NCBI RefSeq assembly: GCF_001610875.1
Contig: NZ_CP011272.1
Coordinates: forward strand, 3,763,988 to 3,827,987
Source of the DNA: Pirellula sp. SH-Sr6A
GTDB lineage: Bacteria; Planctomycetota; Planctomycetia; Pirellulales; Pirellulaceae
Reading direction: 5' to 3'
Length of the DNA: 64,000 nucleotides
Part shown: positions 1-9,027 of the stretch, one piece after another
How the letters are laid out: each line of letters opens with the position of its first letter
Numbering within the stretch: position 1 is the first letter of the stretch
Notes under the pieces: model-generated
What the model was told of the DNA's origin: nothing
Database searches by the model: none
The model's input: only the letters and a program-made list of their open reading frames with translations
Position numbers and translations under genes: made by a program

Positions 1-237
1 TTTATTCTTCTCGGAACGATGATCATGCTCAATCTCTTTACGGGAGTGATCATTAGTAGTATGGAGGAGGCCCAATCGGAAGTCGCCGACCATGGGGACC
101 GAGAAACGCAGCTGGCAGAGAAAGGTTTTTTAACCTTGCATGATGAGCTGGCTATTATCAACGATCAGCTTCACAAAATCGCTGCTCAGGTCGCGAAGCT
201 TCAAAATCCGCCGTCGGAAACAGACCGTTTGTCTTGA
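1..237 (+). CDS. Ion channel protein, C-terminal fragment (5' end outside window)
   Basis: The frame is open from base 1, so the gene begins before the window. The visible 78 residues start FILLGTMIMLNLFTGVII, a hydrophobic stretch like the end of the pore-lining S6 helix in voltage-gated Na+/Ca2+ channels of the bacterial NaChBac type, where a conserved N-L-F-x-G-V-I segment leads into the cytoplasm. After it comes a charged, heptad-like helix (LHDELAIINDQLHKIAAQVAKL), matching the C-terminal coiled coil that tetramerises such channels. The stop is 35 bases from the convergent TolC-like gene. The family call rests on the S6 and coiled-coil pattern alone because selectivity filter and voltage sensor are not in view. 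Confidence 0.7.
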   Translation, partial: FILLGTMIMLNLFTGVIISSMEEAQSEVADHGDRETQLAEKGFLTLHDELAIINDQLHKIAAQVAKLQNPPSETDRLS

Positions 238-272
238 GTGGCTTCGCGGTCCCACCGACGGGCGCGATCGAG

Positions 273-2378
273 CTATTCGTTCGTTGGAAACGAGTCGATT
301 CGCGGAGCGATAGGATCAAAGGAGGGCTCGGTCGTCGGTACAACGATCGAGTCCGATATCCCCAAGTCGGATGTTCCCAAGTTCGATAAAGCTGGGTTCG
401 ATAATGCTGAGGCTTGGGTCGTCGGCTCGAGAGGGATTTGCGGTAGGGCTGGAGGGGGGAGTGCCTCTGGGGGAACATCGATGGTGGTCGATGGGAGCGG
501 CGAAATCGGTAAATCGCCCTCTGGGGCTTGCACTCGCCACTTCGGAGTGGAGGATCTCGATGTTTTGATTCCATCGGCAAAGACAATGTTGTTGTATTCC
601 AGCAGCGTTCCTTTTTCGAAGTGGATATTCTTTAACGCGATCATGTATCGAACCAACGCATCGTAGAAAGCGGTGTCGGACTGCGAAACACGGCTTTGTG
701 CATCCAGGATTTCGTTCACGTTGACTTGGTTGTTATTCTCTTCCAAGTTTTTTAGGATGGCGAGTTGCTCGTAGGCTGCCAATCGCTGGTTGAAGGTGGT
801 TTGAGCAACAGAAAAACTTCGAATAGCGGCCGCGTAGGCATTGCTCAAATCATGAACGACTCGCCGCTCTTTCGCTTGGAGCAATTCTTGATCTTTCGCG
901 AGCTTCAGCTGTGCATTTTTGACGTTGTTGTACGCGCGTCGGAATCCCACGGGTAGGTTCATCTCCAGGCCGAATTGCCACTCTTGGAATTGACCGGAGG
1001 TCATACTCGCTACCGCGTTGTCGAATTCCGCTTGGCTCTGGCTCCACAAGCTATCGCCGAAGCCGCGGATGCGGTATTGCGAGATCAGATCGAGTTGTGG
1101 TTTGAGAGCATTTTTGCTAGCGAGCAGTTCTAATCGGCTACGCGAGATTTGAAGATCTTGTTTTCTCAGTTCGGGTCGCAGACTCAGCGACTCTTGTACT
1201 AATTGTCCCCAATCGAATAAGACTTGAACCAGGATGGGGTCGTGCGCGGGGCGGATCATTCGTCCATCATTGATGGGAAGATTCATCAAGAGCCTGAGCC
1301 GGCGCTCTGCGGTGTGAACCCCTTCGATCGCTCGAAAGGACCCGCCGCTGCTTCCATTGTTGGTTCGTGTACCGTCGACTTCTCGTCCTGTCATCGCATC
1401 GAGGACTTGCGCTTCAAACCGGTAGTACTGTTCCCTCGCCCTTGCTTCTGAATCGCTCGATCCCGACTGTTGGTCTCGATAGTTCTTCTCAATTCGCCAC
1501 GTATTGAGAGCGGCGTCTCGGGCCGCGATTTTCGCTTCGAGGTTGCGGTATGCGAAATAGAGATCCCAATAGGCGTTCTCGACGTCGCTGACAAGATCCC
1601 GTATGGCCATCTCGTAGTCGAGGATTGCGGAATCGGTGTTGACGCGTGCGACGAGGATACCGTTGTAGACCCCCGGCGTGGATTTCGGGCCCGCGATTCG
1701 GTTGTATTCGAGCCCCCCTCCTCGTGCCAGGGGATGGCGAAATCCGACTTCGATATTCGTTTGCCAAACGCTGGGAAAAAGATTACTCGGCGCGTTGTTC
1801 GCATCGTACGACGTGTTTTTACGCGCGTAGAGATCGGTTCCGTACGCAGTTGTTTTGGTGAGTTCATTTTGGTAGTTGATCAAGTCTTGCTGGAGCAAGT
1901 TGGTACCACCACCGATCAATCGGTTGTTCAGAGGCAAGTCATTTTTGTTGACAGTGAGCCTGCTGTTGAATTGGGCGTCAAAGGCAGCGAGGGCCGATTC
2001 GATTCCAAGCCTCGGATCGGTCGCTTGGATTGCAGGATCGTGGAGCGATTGGACTCCGTTGGCCGTGCGAAGTGTGGTACCACCGAGGTCCTGCAGAATT
2101 TTCGATCGTTCCACCGCGATTTGAATCGCTTCGTCCGGTGTCATAAGCCACGCCGCCCTCTCCGGTGAGAGCAACGTCAGGGGTTCTGACGCGATCGACT
2201 CGACGAGGACAGCGCGCGGCTCCTCGGCGAGGTCTTGCAAGTAGGAATTGGGGCCGGGGTGGGCCAACTTTTGCAGCGGAGTCAGAGCGGGGACCGCAGG
2301 CTTGTAGTCGCGAGCACAACCTGGCAGGCACGCCAGGCCCAAGCTCACCAGAAAGAGACTGCGGTGCAAACTACGCAT
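273..2378 (-). CDS. TolC-family outer-membrane efflux lipoprotein
   Basis: The 701-residue product should form a trimeric outer-membrane channel with a periplasmic alpha-barrel, the exit duct of a tripartite exporter. It opens with a lipoprotein signal (hydrophobic LFLVSLGLACLPGC, lipobox LPGC, Cys around residue 21), so it is probably acylated like OprM/NodT relatives. From about residue 90 to 590 it has the long alternating helices of the OEP fold, including the repeated pattern IALKNIHFEKGTLLEYNN that ends TolC repeats. The last ~100 residues are a Pro/Ser/Thr-rich tail, longer than in most TolC proteins. It is transcribed away from the HlyD/M50 trio with a 208-base gap, which suggests a shared divergent promoter region and one export machine. 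No Shine-Dalgarno site precedes the ATG. Confidence 0.9.
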   Translation of the reverse strand: MRSLHRSLFLVSLGLACLPGCARDYKPAVPALTPLQKLAHPGPNSYLQDLAEEPRAVLVESIASEPLTLLSPERAAWLMTPDEAIQIAVERSKILQDLGGTTLRTANGVQSLHDPAIQATDPRLGIESALAAFDAQFNSRLTVNKNDLPLNNRLIGGGTNLLQQDLINYQNELTKTTAYGTDLYARKNTSYDANNAPSNLFPSVWQTNIEVGFRHPLARGGGLEYNRIAGPKSTPGVYNGILVARVNTDSAILDYEMAIRDLVSDVENAYWDLYFAYRNLEAKIAARDAALNTWRIEKNYRDQQSGSSDSEARAREQYYRFEAQVLDAMTGREVDGTRTNNGSSGGSFRAIEGVHTAERRLRLLMNLPINDGRMIRPAHDPILVQVLFDWGQLVQESLSLRPELRKQDLQISRSRLELLASKNALKPQLDLISQYRIRGFGDSLWSQSQAEFDNAVASMTSGQFQEWQFGLEMNLPVGFRRAYNNVKNAQLKLAKDQELLQAKERRVVHDLSNAYAAAIRSFSVAQTTFNQRLAAYEQLAILKNLEENNNQVNVNEILDAQSRVSQSDTAFYDALVRYMIALKNIHFEKGTLLEYNNIVFADGIKTSRSSTPKWRVQAPEGDLPISPLPSTTIDVPPEALPPPALPQIPLEPTTQASALSNPALSNLGTSDLGISDSIVVPTTEPSFDPIAPRIDSFPTNE

Positions 2379-2586
2379 GGAGATAGCAACGAGATTTGTC
2401 TGAAGTGCAAAGAATCCGCCCGGATGTTCGGGGCGACTCCGTCACAATGTCCACAGGAACACACCACGGTCCTTTATCGGGCTGGTGCGAAAGCCGACAT
2501 AAGCGATAAAATCGGCACAGACGAAAATTCCATTGTTTTGAAACGGCTGGTGAACTGGGTGTGGTAAACCAGGTAGCGCAGAGAAA

Positions 2587-4521
2587 GTGCACGAGCAAGT
2601 GAATCTGGATCAGCGACTGGACCTGTTATCCGAACTGGCCGCAAAAATGCCTGCTGCAAAGGTTTACTTCGATACACTCGTCGAATCTTTATGCGAAGCG
2701 ACGAATGCCCGCGCTGCAGCAGTTTGGACCGTAGAAGGATCTCGCTATCGATTGCAAGCCGAGCGGAGCCTTGCTTCCATCGGGATCCACGCATCGGAGT
2801 CGGTCCGCGTCCAGCATGAACAAGGACTGGAGTTGGCGTGCCGTTCCGATGAGCGTTCCGCTCGCGTCGTAGGGGGCGATGGAAATTTCGTTTATCTCTT
2901 CTTCGCGGGTGATTTGGACGGAGACACTTTCCTCGTCCTCGAGATCGCGACCGATCCAGTTTCTGAAGGGACCGAGTCGACCTTCATGGCGATTCTCGCG
3001 GCCTTTCACGAGACTGCGAGGGAATTCCGTAGCCGCTCCACGATCCAGTCGTTGAAGCAACAACTCGATGGCTTCCATGTTTGGTCCGAGCGCATCCCGA
3101 AATGGTACGCTTGCGATCATTTGGATCAGACGGCATTCCTGATCGCCAACGACCTCCTGGAACTGGGCGCGTACCATCGAGTCAGTATCGGGTCGGTTCG
3201 AGGTAAGCGGGTCAAGCTGACGGTGATCAGTGGAACCCCCGTGTTGGATCGACGCGCGAAGCAAGTTTCCTTGATGGAAGAGTTGATGACGTTTGTCGCT
3301 CGAGCCAATTTGAAGGTTGTCTTTCCAAGTGAAGAAGAGTTGGCTCCGTCGCTGGTGGTATTGGCCGAGAATTATGTCGATGCGAGCGGTGCTTCTTCGG
3401 TTTGTCTAGCGACTTGGAACCTACCGCTTGAGACGCGAGGGCCGAGAGAAGCTCGAGCACCGTTTTCGGTCGTCTCCCTCGAGAATTTTCACTCATCCCG
3501 AGCAGAGATACCCGAGGAGCTTGAATTCGTTTTCCAACAAGCCGAAACGGCTCTCGGGTTGGCTTGGAAACGAGACCGCGGTTGGTTTCTCCGAACGGGC
3601 AAATGGATCGATCGATGGCACAAGCGACTTGCCGCATCGGGATGGGCAGGGATCGGTTTGGGGCTCGCAATTGCCGGTTCCTTGGTCGCGCTGTTCACGA
3701 TTCCGATCGACTATGAAGTTTGGGCGGAAGGTGTTTATGAGTGCTCACTCTCGCGCGACGTCTTCGCACCGTTGGACGCCGAAGTGGTCGATATGCGTGT
3801 TGACCACGAGAGCAAGGTCCAACAGGGCGATGTGTTACTGAAGCTGCAAAGTCGCACACTGGACCTTAAGAGAGAGGAACTCATGACGCAGCGAGAGGTT
3901 GCTATGGAAAAGCTTCGCGCGTTGGAAGCCTCGCGTCTGGGAGATCGCCGCAATCGCTCGCAGGATCCAGCCCTGCCAACCGATTGGTCCGCTGCAGAAA
4001 AAGAGTTGAGAGAACTTGTAGCGGGACAAAATGAGCAGTTAGGAATTATCGACAAAATGATCGCGTCGCTAACGCTTCGAAGCCCCATCACGGGGCAAGT
4101 GATCAGCTGGAACAACACCAAAGATTGGATAAGTCGGCCCGTTCGTCAGGGGCAGCGATTGGTTTCGATCGTCGATTTGCAAAGTCCAGGTCAATTGCGT
4201 TTGACAATAGACGACAGGGATGCGCCGGCTTTGTTTCGACGAACTCGCGAGAGCAATGCACCTGTAGAAGTTCGATTTACGTTCGTGAACGATCCGACGG
4301 TTACCCATCGGGCTGAAGTAGTGCGAACGGCAATCAATGCCGAACGTTCGGATCGAGCGGTTCGATCGATCCGAGTCGAAGCCGTGGTCTCGGTCGGTCA
4401 GAATGTGTCCCCGCAACCAGGTGCCAACGTTCGAGGGAGAATACCATGTGGCGATACAACACTCGGTGGTCTTTGGTGCAGTCGGGTCCTTCAACAGTGG
4501 AGATTATGGTGGTACTTCTAA
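2587..4521 (+). CDS. GAF domain-HlyD membrane fusion protein
   Basis: A 644-residue fusion. Residues ~10-170 resemble a GAF domain (LDLLSELAAKMPAAKVYFDT and following alternating strands), usually a small-ligand or redox sensor in the cytoplasm. A single membrane helix lies at ~350-378 (IGLGLAIAGSLVALFTIPI). The rest is HlyD/RND-adaptor-like: a lipoyl half-motif (VFAPLDAEVVDMRVDHESKV), a coiled coil at ~430-480, then the second half (LTLRSPITGQVISW) and a beta-barrel. This places the sensor in the cytoplasm and the adaptor in the periplasm. The GTG start has only a weak purine-rich site; a second GTG lies four codons on. The end overlaps the next gene by 16 bases. I infer that it joins the TolC-like channel to the inner membrane. 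Confidence 0.82.
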   Translation: MHEQVNLDQRLDLLSELAAKMPAAKVYFDTLVESLCEATNARAAAVWTVEGSRYRLQAERSLASIGIHASESVRVQHEQGLELACRSDERSARVVGGDGNFVYLFFAGDLDGDTFLVLEIATDPVSEGTESTFMAILAAFHETAREFRSRSTIQSLKQQLDGFHVWSERIPKWYACDHLDQTAFLIANDLLELGAYHRVSIGSVRGKRVKLTVISGTPVLDRRAKQVSLMEELMTFVARANLKVVFPSEEELAPSLVVLAENYVDASGASSVCLATWNLPLETRGPREARAPFSVVSLENFHSSRAEIPEELEFVFQQAETALGLAWKRDRGWFLRTGKWIDRWHKRLAASGWAGIGLGLAIAGSLVALFTIPIDYEVWAEGVYECSLSRDVFAPLDAEVVDMRVDHESKVQQGDVLLKLQSRTLDLKREELMTQREVAMEKLRALEASRLGDRRNRSQDPALPTDWSAAEKELRELVAGQNEQLGIIDKMIASLTLRSPITGQVISWNNTKDWISRPVRQGQRLVSIVDLQSPGQLRLTIDDRDAPALFRRTRESNAPVEVRFTFVNDPTVTHRAEVVRTAINAERSDRAVRSIRVEAVVSVGQNVSPQPGANVRGRIPCGDTTLGGLWCSRVLQQWRLWWYF

Positions 4522-5534
4522 CGCTTCGCCATCGAGGTGGACCCAATGGTCTGGGACACGCTCTGAGCGTCGTCTCTCATGGGTATCTTCGAGTGGCCAG
4601 GAGGACGTTTTTCGCCCTGGGAGCCTGTGGGTGGATCGCAATGGTCTGGACCAGCGCGCTCCCCGCTCAGTCCCCAGACGAACTCGTCATCTCCCCTGTC
4701 CTGCTGAAAGCGATGGAGGAGGTAGAAGTCCCTGCTCTTCTCGACGGCGCCGTTCGGCAAATCGTGGTGCAAGAAGGGGGGCACGTCGACCCAACAAGCG
4801 TCCTGGTGCATATGGACGACCGAAATGCAAAACACAAACGGGACCAAGCCGAGTTGCAGGCGAGGATCGCAGGCTTAAAGGCCGCAGACAACTCCACGGT
4901 CGAACTCGCTCAAATCGAGGTCGAGGTAGCCAGTGCTTCGCTGCAAAGGGCGAACGAATCTCGAAAGCGATTCCCAGATACCCCGTCCCAAGCAGAGATG
5001 GATCAAATTCGTCTTCGCGTGGCCGAGGCGAATCAGCATCTCGAAAGGGCCAAACAAGATCTTGAGTTGGCGCATCTTACGCATGATCTCGCTCGCTCCT
5101 CGCTCGAGGCAGCCAACCTCGAATTCGATCAATGTCAAATACGATCCCCTATCCATGGCACAGTCGTTCAAATCTTCGCGCGGCCCGGTGAATGGATTCG
5201 CCAAGGAGCTCCGGTGGCCCGTGTCCTGCAACTAGATCGATTGCGAGCGGAGGCCTTTATCACACAAAAGCAGGCCTCATTCCTGTCGATCGAAGGGGAT
5301 GTTATGGTCCTGGTTCACGACATGAATCCGCAGGGGACAGCCAAGGAAGGTGGCAAGGAAATCCGTGCGAAGATCGTTTTCATCAGCCCCGAAGTCGATA
5401 TCAACGATGATCGTCGTCGCGTGGTCGCTGAGGTAGACAACGCTCAACAAAGGCTTGCACCTGGGATGCGCGTTGCGATTCGCATACCCGCAAACAATCC
5501 CTCCATCGACGCTCGTCGCCGAAAGATCCCGTGA
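4506..5534 (+). CDS. HlyD-family periplasmic adaptor
   Basis: About 342 residues. I place the start at the ATG at 4506, preceded by GGAG with short spacing, rather than the in-frame ATG at 4446 that would overlap the upstream gene by 76 bases. An N-terminal hydrophobic stretch (FFALGACGWIAMVWTSALPA) works as signal peptide or anchor. Then come a lipoyl half (VEVPALLDGAVRQIVVQEGG), a ~110-residue coiled-coil hairpin, the second lipoyl half (CQIRSPIHGTVVQIFARPGE) and a beta-barrel ending LAPGMRVAIRIPAN, all in HlyD/MFP order. It is the second of three adaptor-like genes in a row, 75 bases before the M50-HlyD gene, and is presumably co-transcribed and co-assembled with them. Confidence 0.88.
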   Translation: MVVLLTLRHRGGPNGLGHALSVVSHGYLRVARRTFFALGACGWIAMVWTSALPAQSPDELVISPVLLKAMEEVEVPALLDGAVRQIVVQEGGHVDPTSVLVHMDDRNAKHKRDQAELQARIAGLKAADNSTVELAQIEVEVASASLQRANESRKRFPDTPSQAEMDQIRLRVAEANQHLERAKQDLELAHLTHDLARSSLEAANLEFDQCQIRSPIHGTVVQIFARPGEWIRQGAPVARVLQLDRLRAEAFITQKQASFLSIEGDVMVLVHDMNPQGTAKEGGKEIRAKIVFISPEVDINDDRRRVVAEVDNAQQRLAPGMRVAIRIPANNPSIDARRRKIP

Positions 5535-5609
5535 CACTTCCCCTTCGTTTCATAGGCTGGACGTTAGATCGTCTGGTCAGACACTTTTCGAAATGCGGGT
5601 AGTTACGGT

Positions 5610-7868
5610 ATGAGTCTCGTCCTGGGAAACTCTCCCGCTCTTCTCTCTGCGATGGATCGTCCTATCCCTCTTAGAAGGCGGCTCGATCTGATCGTTCGCC
5701 AGTCGGTCGGACGTGAGGGGGTACGGTTCACGATCAAAGATCCGGTTGCGTTCCAGCATTTTCAGTATCTTCATGAGGAGTACTTTCTGCTAGCGTGTCT
5801 GGACGGGCGAACCAGTCGTCGCGAATTGCAAAGCCGTTTCGAAAAACAGTTTCCAGGGAAGCGTCTAAGCATCCCTCATCTCGAACGATTGTTGGCAAAC
5901 TTTTTTTATGAAGGATTGGTCCTAGCCGATCGGCCTGGGACTGGCGAACGGCTTTATGCGAGGTCCTTGAAGAACAAGAAGTTGTCTCCTGCGAGCCTGA
6001 TTCAAAAACTGCTTTGCATCCGGTTTCGTGGTTTTTCCTTTCCACATGTTCTCGACGAGGTCGAACGAAGAACCCGTTTCTTGCTTCATCCGGTTTCCAT
6101 CGTCCTGTTCGCTCTGTTCTTGGTCTTCACGGTTGGCTTCGCGGCAATTCACCGAGAGGCCTTTCAAGACAGGCTACCAGCATGGAACGAATATCTATCC
6201 CTGCGATATGTGAGTCTTCTTATTCTCGCGATCGCGATCGCGAAGATCCTTCACGAGCTGTCCCATGCGATGGTATGCAGACGATTCGGCGCCGAATGCA
6301 ATGAGATTGGAGTGATGCTCCTCTTGTTCGTACCTTGTCTTTATTGCGAGGTGTCGGATTCATGGATGCTCAAGAGTCGATGGAAGCGCGCGGCGGTAGC
6401 GGGAGCAGGAATCGCGGCAGAGTGCGTGCTCGGGGGGCTCGCGTTTTGGTGTTGGTGGTTGACCTATCCTGGAGTGATCCACGCAATTTCTCTTCAAGTC
6501 ATGATCGTTTGTTCGATCAATTCCATTTTGATCAACGGCCAGCCACTGCTTCGATACGATGGATATTTTGTTCTTTCCGATGCGTTGAATCGTCCCAACC
6601 TGTGGACCGCTTCCCGCGCACATGTTCGAAGGCTTTTTGGGATGTTTTTTCTCAAACCTGCGTTCCAGCAACGCGATCCATGGATGCGGTCAGGAACCCT
6701 GGCGTTATGGTTCGGTCTGGCTTCCTCGGTCTACCAGTTCGCAGTGTTGGCTGCCATGCTTTGGGTGCTGCACGCGTTGGCAATTCAATGGCGGCTGCTT
6801 TCCGTGTTCTGGATGGTCTTGTTCTTAATCGGAGGAACGATCGTTTTGGTGACTTCGCTGCAACTGGGATCGCAAATTCAGAACCCTTCCTTCCGACGCA
6901 GGTTGAGCCTCGCGCGCAGCCTAGGGACCGCGGCCGCCATCGTGGTGGGCATCGTCCTGCTCTTTACCTTTCCCGTTTCATGGAATGCCACTTCCTTCGG
7001 GATTGTGCTCCCGGAGCAACGGCAACCGATTCTCTCCATCGTGGCGGGGAGACTCGCATCGTGTGTGGAGGCGGGGCAGTACGTGCGTCAGGGTGAGGTC
7101 ATTGCCACGCTGGAGAACCCGACTTTGGAGCTGGAACGATCCAATCTTCAAGTCCAGCTTCAGCAGGCTAGAGCTCGTCAAGAGAGTCTTCGCCGCAAAC
7201 GCGCCTTCGAGCCATCCGCATCGCAGTCTCTCCTAAGCGCAGAGCAGCAAGTCCTGGGACTAGAGCAAGAACTCGCACTGCTCGACAAAAATCTAGAACT
7301 CCTCACCCTTCGCGCGGACCGAGCGGGGTGGTGCGTCGAGCCTGATCGCGGTGCCATGGAGGAGTCGCAGACTCAGGCATGGCGAGTTCCGCTCCTTTCA
7401 TTTCAGAACCTCGGTTGCCACATCGTGCGCGGAACATGGGTCGCCACGGTAGAGAATGCCCCGGTTGAACAAATCCCCCTGGAGCAAGCGACCGTGGAAC
7501 AACAAGGAGGTTCGGTATTTCGAGCCTACTTTCGCGAGTCGGATGTGGCGGGGATTCAATCTGGACAGGACGCCAAGGTCATCTTGAGGCGGCAGCCTGA
7601 TCGTCCGTGTGCGGGCGTGGTCCGACAAGTGAAGCTCGACACCACGGGAGAGATTCCTCCTGCGTTGCAACGCGAATCCCTGTTTTCATGGTACGCCACT
7701 ACCGAGGGAACGAAGTCCAAAGAGCCGGTATATCTCGTCGAAATTGAGCTGAAGGTAGAGATTCGCTCCATCGACGCCGACGGCATCGGACGTGTATGGG
7801 TAACGACATCACCCCTCCCACTCGCCGCTATTTTGTGGCGGTCCCTGGCGTCGAACTTGCGTTGGTAG
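5610..7868 (+). CDS. M50 (site-2 type) metalloprotease fused to HlyD-like domain
   Basis: A 752-residue multipass membrane protein. The zinc site HELSH lies at ~214-218 within a hydrophobic helix (ILHELSHAMVCRRFGAECNE). The partner motif with its zinc-binding Asp, NGQPLLRYDGYF, is near 309, as in M50 intramembrane proteases. At least six membrane segments run from ~165 to ~465. From ~475 the chain becomes HlyD-like: a lipoyl segment (ILSIVAGRLASCVEAGQYVR), a coiled coil at ~510-565 and a second barrel half. Residues 15-110 resemble the N-terminal wHTH-like domain found before planctomycete M50-HlyD proteins. Such fusions occur beside HlyD and TolC genes and are thought to serve export or maturation; the substrate is unknown. 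No Shine-Dalgarno is seen; an ATG at 5652 is an alternative start. Confidence 0.85.
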   Translation: MSLVLGNSPALLSAMDRPIPLRRRLDLIVRQSVGREGVRFTIKDPVAFQHFQYLHEEYFLLACLDGRTSRRELQSRFEKQFPGKRLSIPHLERLLANFFYEGLVLADRPGTGERLYARSLKNKKLSPASLIQKLLCIRFRGFSFPHVLDEVERRTRFLLHPVSIVLFALFLVFTVGFAAIHREAFQDRLPAWNEYLSLRYVSLLILAIAIAKILHELSHAMVCRRFGAECNEIGVMLLLFVPCLYCEVSDSWMLKSRWKRAAVAGAGIAAECVLGGLAFWCWWLTYPGVIHAISLQVMIVCSINSILINGQPLLRYDGYFVLSDALNRPNLWTASRAHVRRLFGMFFLKPAFQQRDPWMRSGTLALWFGLASSVYQFAVLAAMLWVLHALAIQWRLLSVFWMVLFLIGGTIVLVTSLQLGSQIQNPSFRRRLSLARSLGTAAAIVVGIVLLFTFPVSWNATSFGIVLPEQRQPILSIVAGRLASCVEAGQYVRQGEVIATLENPTLELERSNLQVQLQQARARQESLRRKRAFEPSASQSLLSAEQQVLGLEQELALLDKNLELLTLRADRAGWCVEPDRGAMEESQTQAWRVPLLSFQNLGCHIVRGTWVATVENAPVEQIPLEQATVEQQGGSVFRAYFRESDVAGIQSGQDAKVILRRQPDRPCAGVVRQVKLDTTGEIPPALQRESLFSWYATTEGTKSKEPVYLVEIELKVEIRSIDADGIGRVWVTTSPLPLAAILWRSLASNLRW

Positions 7869-7897
7869 ACGCATGGTGAGAGCTTCCGCCCGCGACA

Positions 7898-8614
7898 TCA
7901 CGGGATTAAAAAGGCTCCCGCGGTCAACACCGTTCCTTCGATAACGAGAGGTTTGAGTTGGAGGGGCGGCAACTCGCGTACTTTCGGTGCGGGCCAACCG
8001 GCTTCGTAGGGCCAATCCCAATACGCCGGTTGCCGCGCGTCGTGAACCGACATTGCATAAGGCAACGCGGGTATTGTCGCGAGGAATCGAACTCCCGACA
8101 GCGCGGGCTGCACGAGACCGCAGGTGCGACCGTAGCGTTCCAAGTTGACCTCTTCGAAGTAAAGAGGCTGGTAGGGAACTGCGGACGCTGACCGAATGGC
8201 AGGGGTCGAGGCATGGGAAGGGGAGGCGAACCATTGCGGCTCCACAGTCGGTATCGGGCCGAGAACGGCTTCCACCTGGTTTTCAGGGAGAAGCGTGCTG
8301 TCCCCCTTCGATTTCGGTGCCAATCCGATAGACACCGACCCAATCGGCTTCATCGGAGGCAGGAAATGGGCCTGCGGATTTCCGGATTTCTGCGTCCCCT
8401 GCGGCGATGCTGGCGATGCTGGCGGAGGTGGCATCAAGCTCGGTTCGTCCTGCACCCAGGCCTCCGCAGGTGCTTCGACGACAATGGAGCGGCCTATCTG
8501 TCCCTGCGATTGTCGGAGCTTGACCCCCTGTTGAGCGATCGCAGGGAGCCCGTAGCCCACACCTACCGCCACAGCGAGGGATGGCCAAAGGGGGGTGGTT
8601 CGAAGAGTTGGCAT
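7898..8614 (-). CDS. Secreted hypothetical protein
   Basis: About 238 residues from the ATG at 8614, with AGGA ten bases upstream; a TTG at 8635 would add seven residues. A Sec signal peptide is clear (PLWPSLAVAVGVGYGLPAIA, cleavage near AIA-QQ). The middle is low-complexity Pro/Ser/Ala. The C-terminal half holds a compact motif, PLYFEEVNLERYG followed by CGLVQPALSGVRF and a Tyr/Trp/Pro-rich stretch, which I associate with short secreted proteins of unknown function in planctomycetes. It converges on the M50-HlyD gene with a 29-base gap and diverges from the giant surface-protein gene. Function unknown; an envelope role is inferred only from the signal peptide and neighbours. Confidence 0.7.
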   Translation of the reverse strand: MPTLRTTPLWPSLAVAVGVGYGLPAIAQQGVKLRQSQGQIGRSIVVEAPAEAWVQDEPSLMPPPPASPASPQGTQKSGNPQAHFLPPMKPIGSVSIGLAPKSKGDSTLLPENQVEAVLGPIPTVEPQWFASPSHASTPAIRSASAVPYQPLYFEEVNLERYGRTCGLVQPALSGVRFLATIPALPYAMSVHDARQPAYWDWPYEAGWPAPKVRELPPLQLKPLVIEGTVLTAGAFLIP

Positions 8615-9027
8615 CGCATGAACATCCTGTTCCAAACGCGGTTTTCATCCAGTCCGCCGGGAGAGCGAGACAGCGGGAATCCTTCCCTGCTCACGGGAAT
8701 GTTCGTATTAGCCCGGTTCATAAAATCAGAAATTGCAGGCATTCCCTACGAGCGATAAACACCGATTGCGCGGTACGACAGGAACAAACAGAACTTATTT
8801 GTGATCCAAGCCTGATAAGGTGTGACTTTTGGAGCGGTTGTAGACGAAAATCAAATGAAAAGCTGAACGTCCGAGACGGGCACAGTTAAAATTGTAAGGC
8901 TTGTTTGTTTTGTCGACTTTATGACTAAAGGTCCGAGAGTAGCGTTTCACCCATCTGTAGGGTGTGCTGCAGCCCCACTCAAAAGTGTTTGTCCCGACCC
9001 TTTTCCTTTTGATCACGTTGTCGATTC
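8615..9027. promoter_or_regulatory. Divergent intergenic region upstream of giant surface-protein gene
   Basis: This 413-base gap lies between two divergently transcribed genes and must carry promoters for both. It is more A/T-rich than the flanking coding DNA, especially 8860-8930. I found no convincing -35/-10 pair, no long inverted repeat and no Shine-Dalgarno before the ATG at 9028 (an ATGATG doublet). No open frame in it has coding character. Confidence 0.35.

Noticed and set aside
1470-2168. 232-codon plus-strand open frame
   Set aside because: Antisense to the TolC-like gene; Val/Arg-rich with no recognisable feature.
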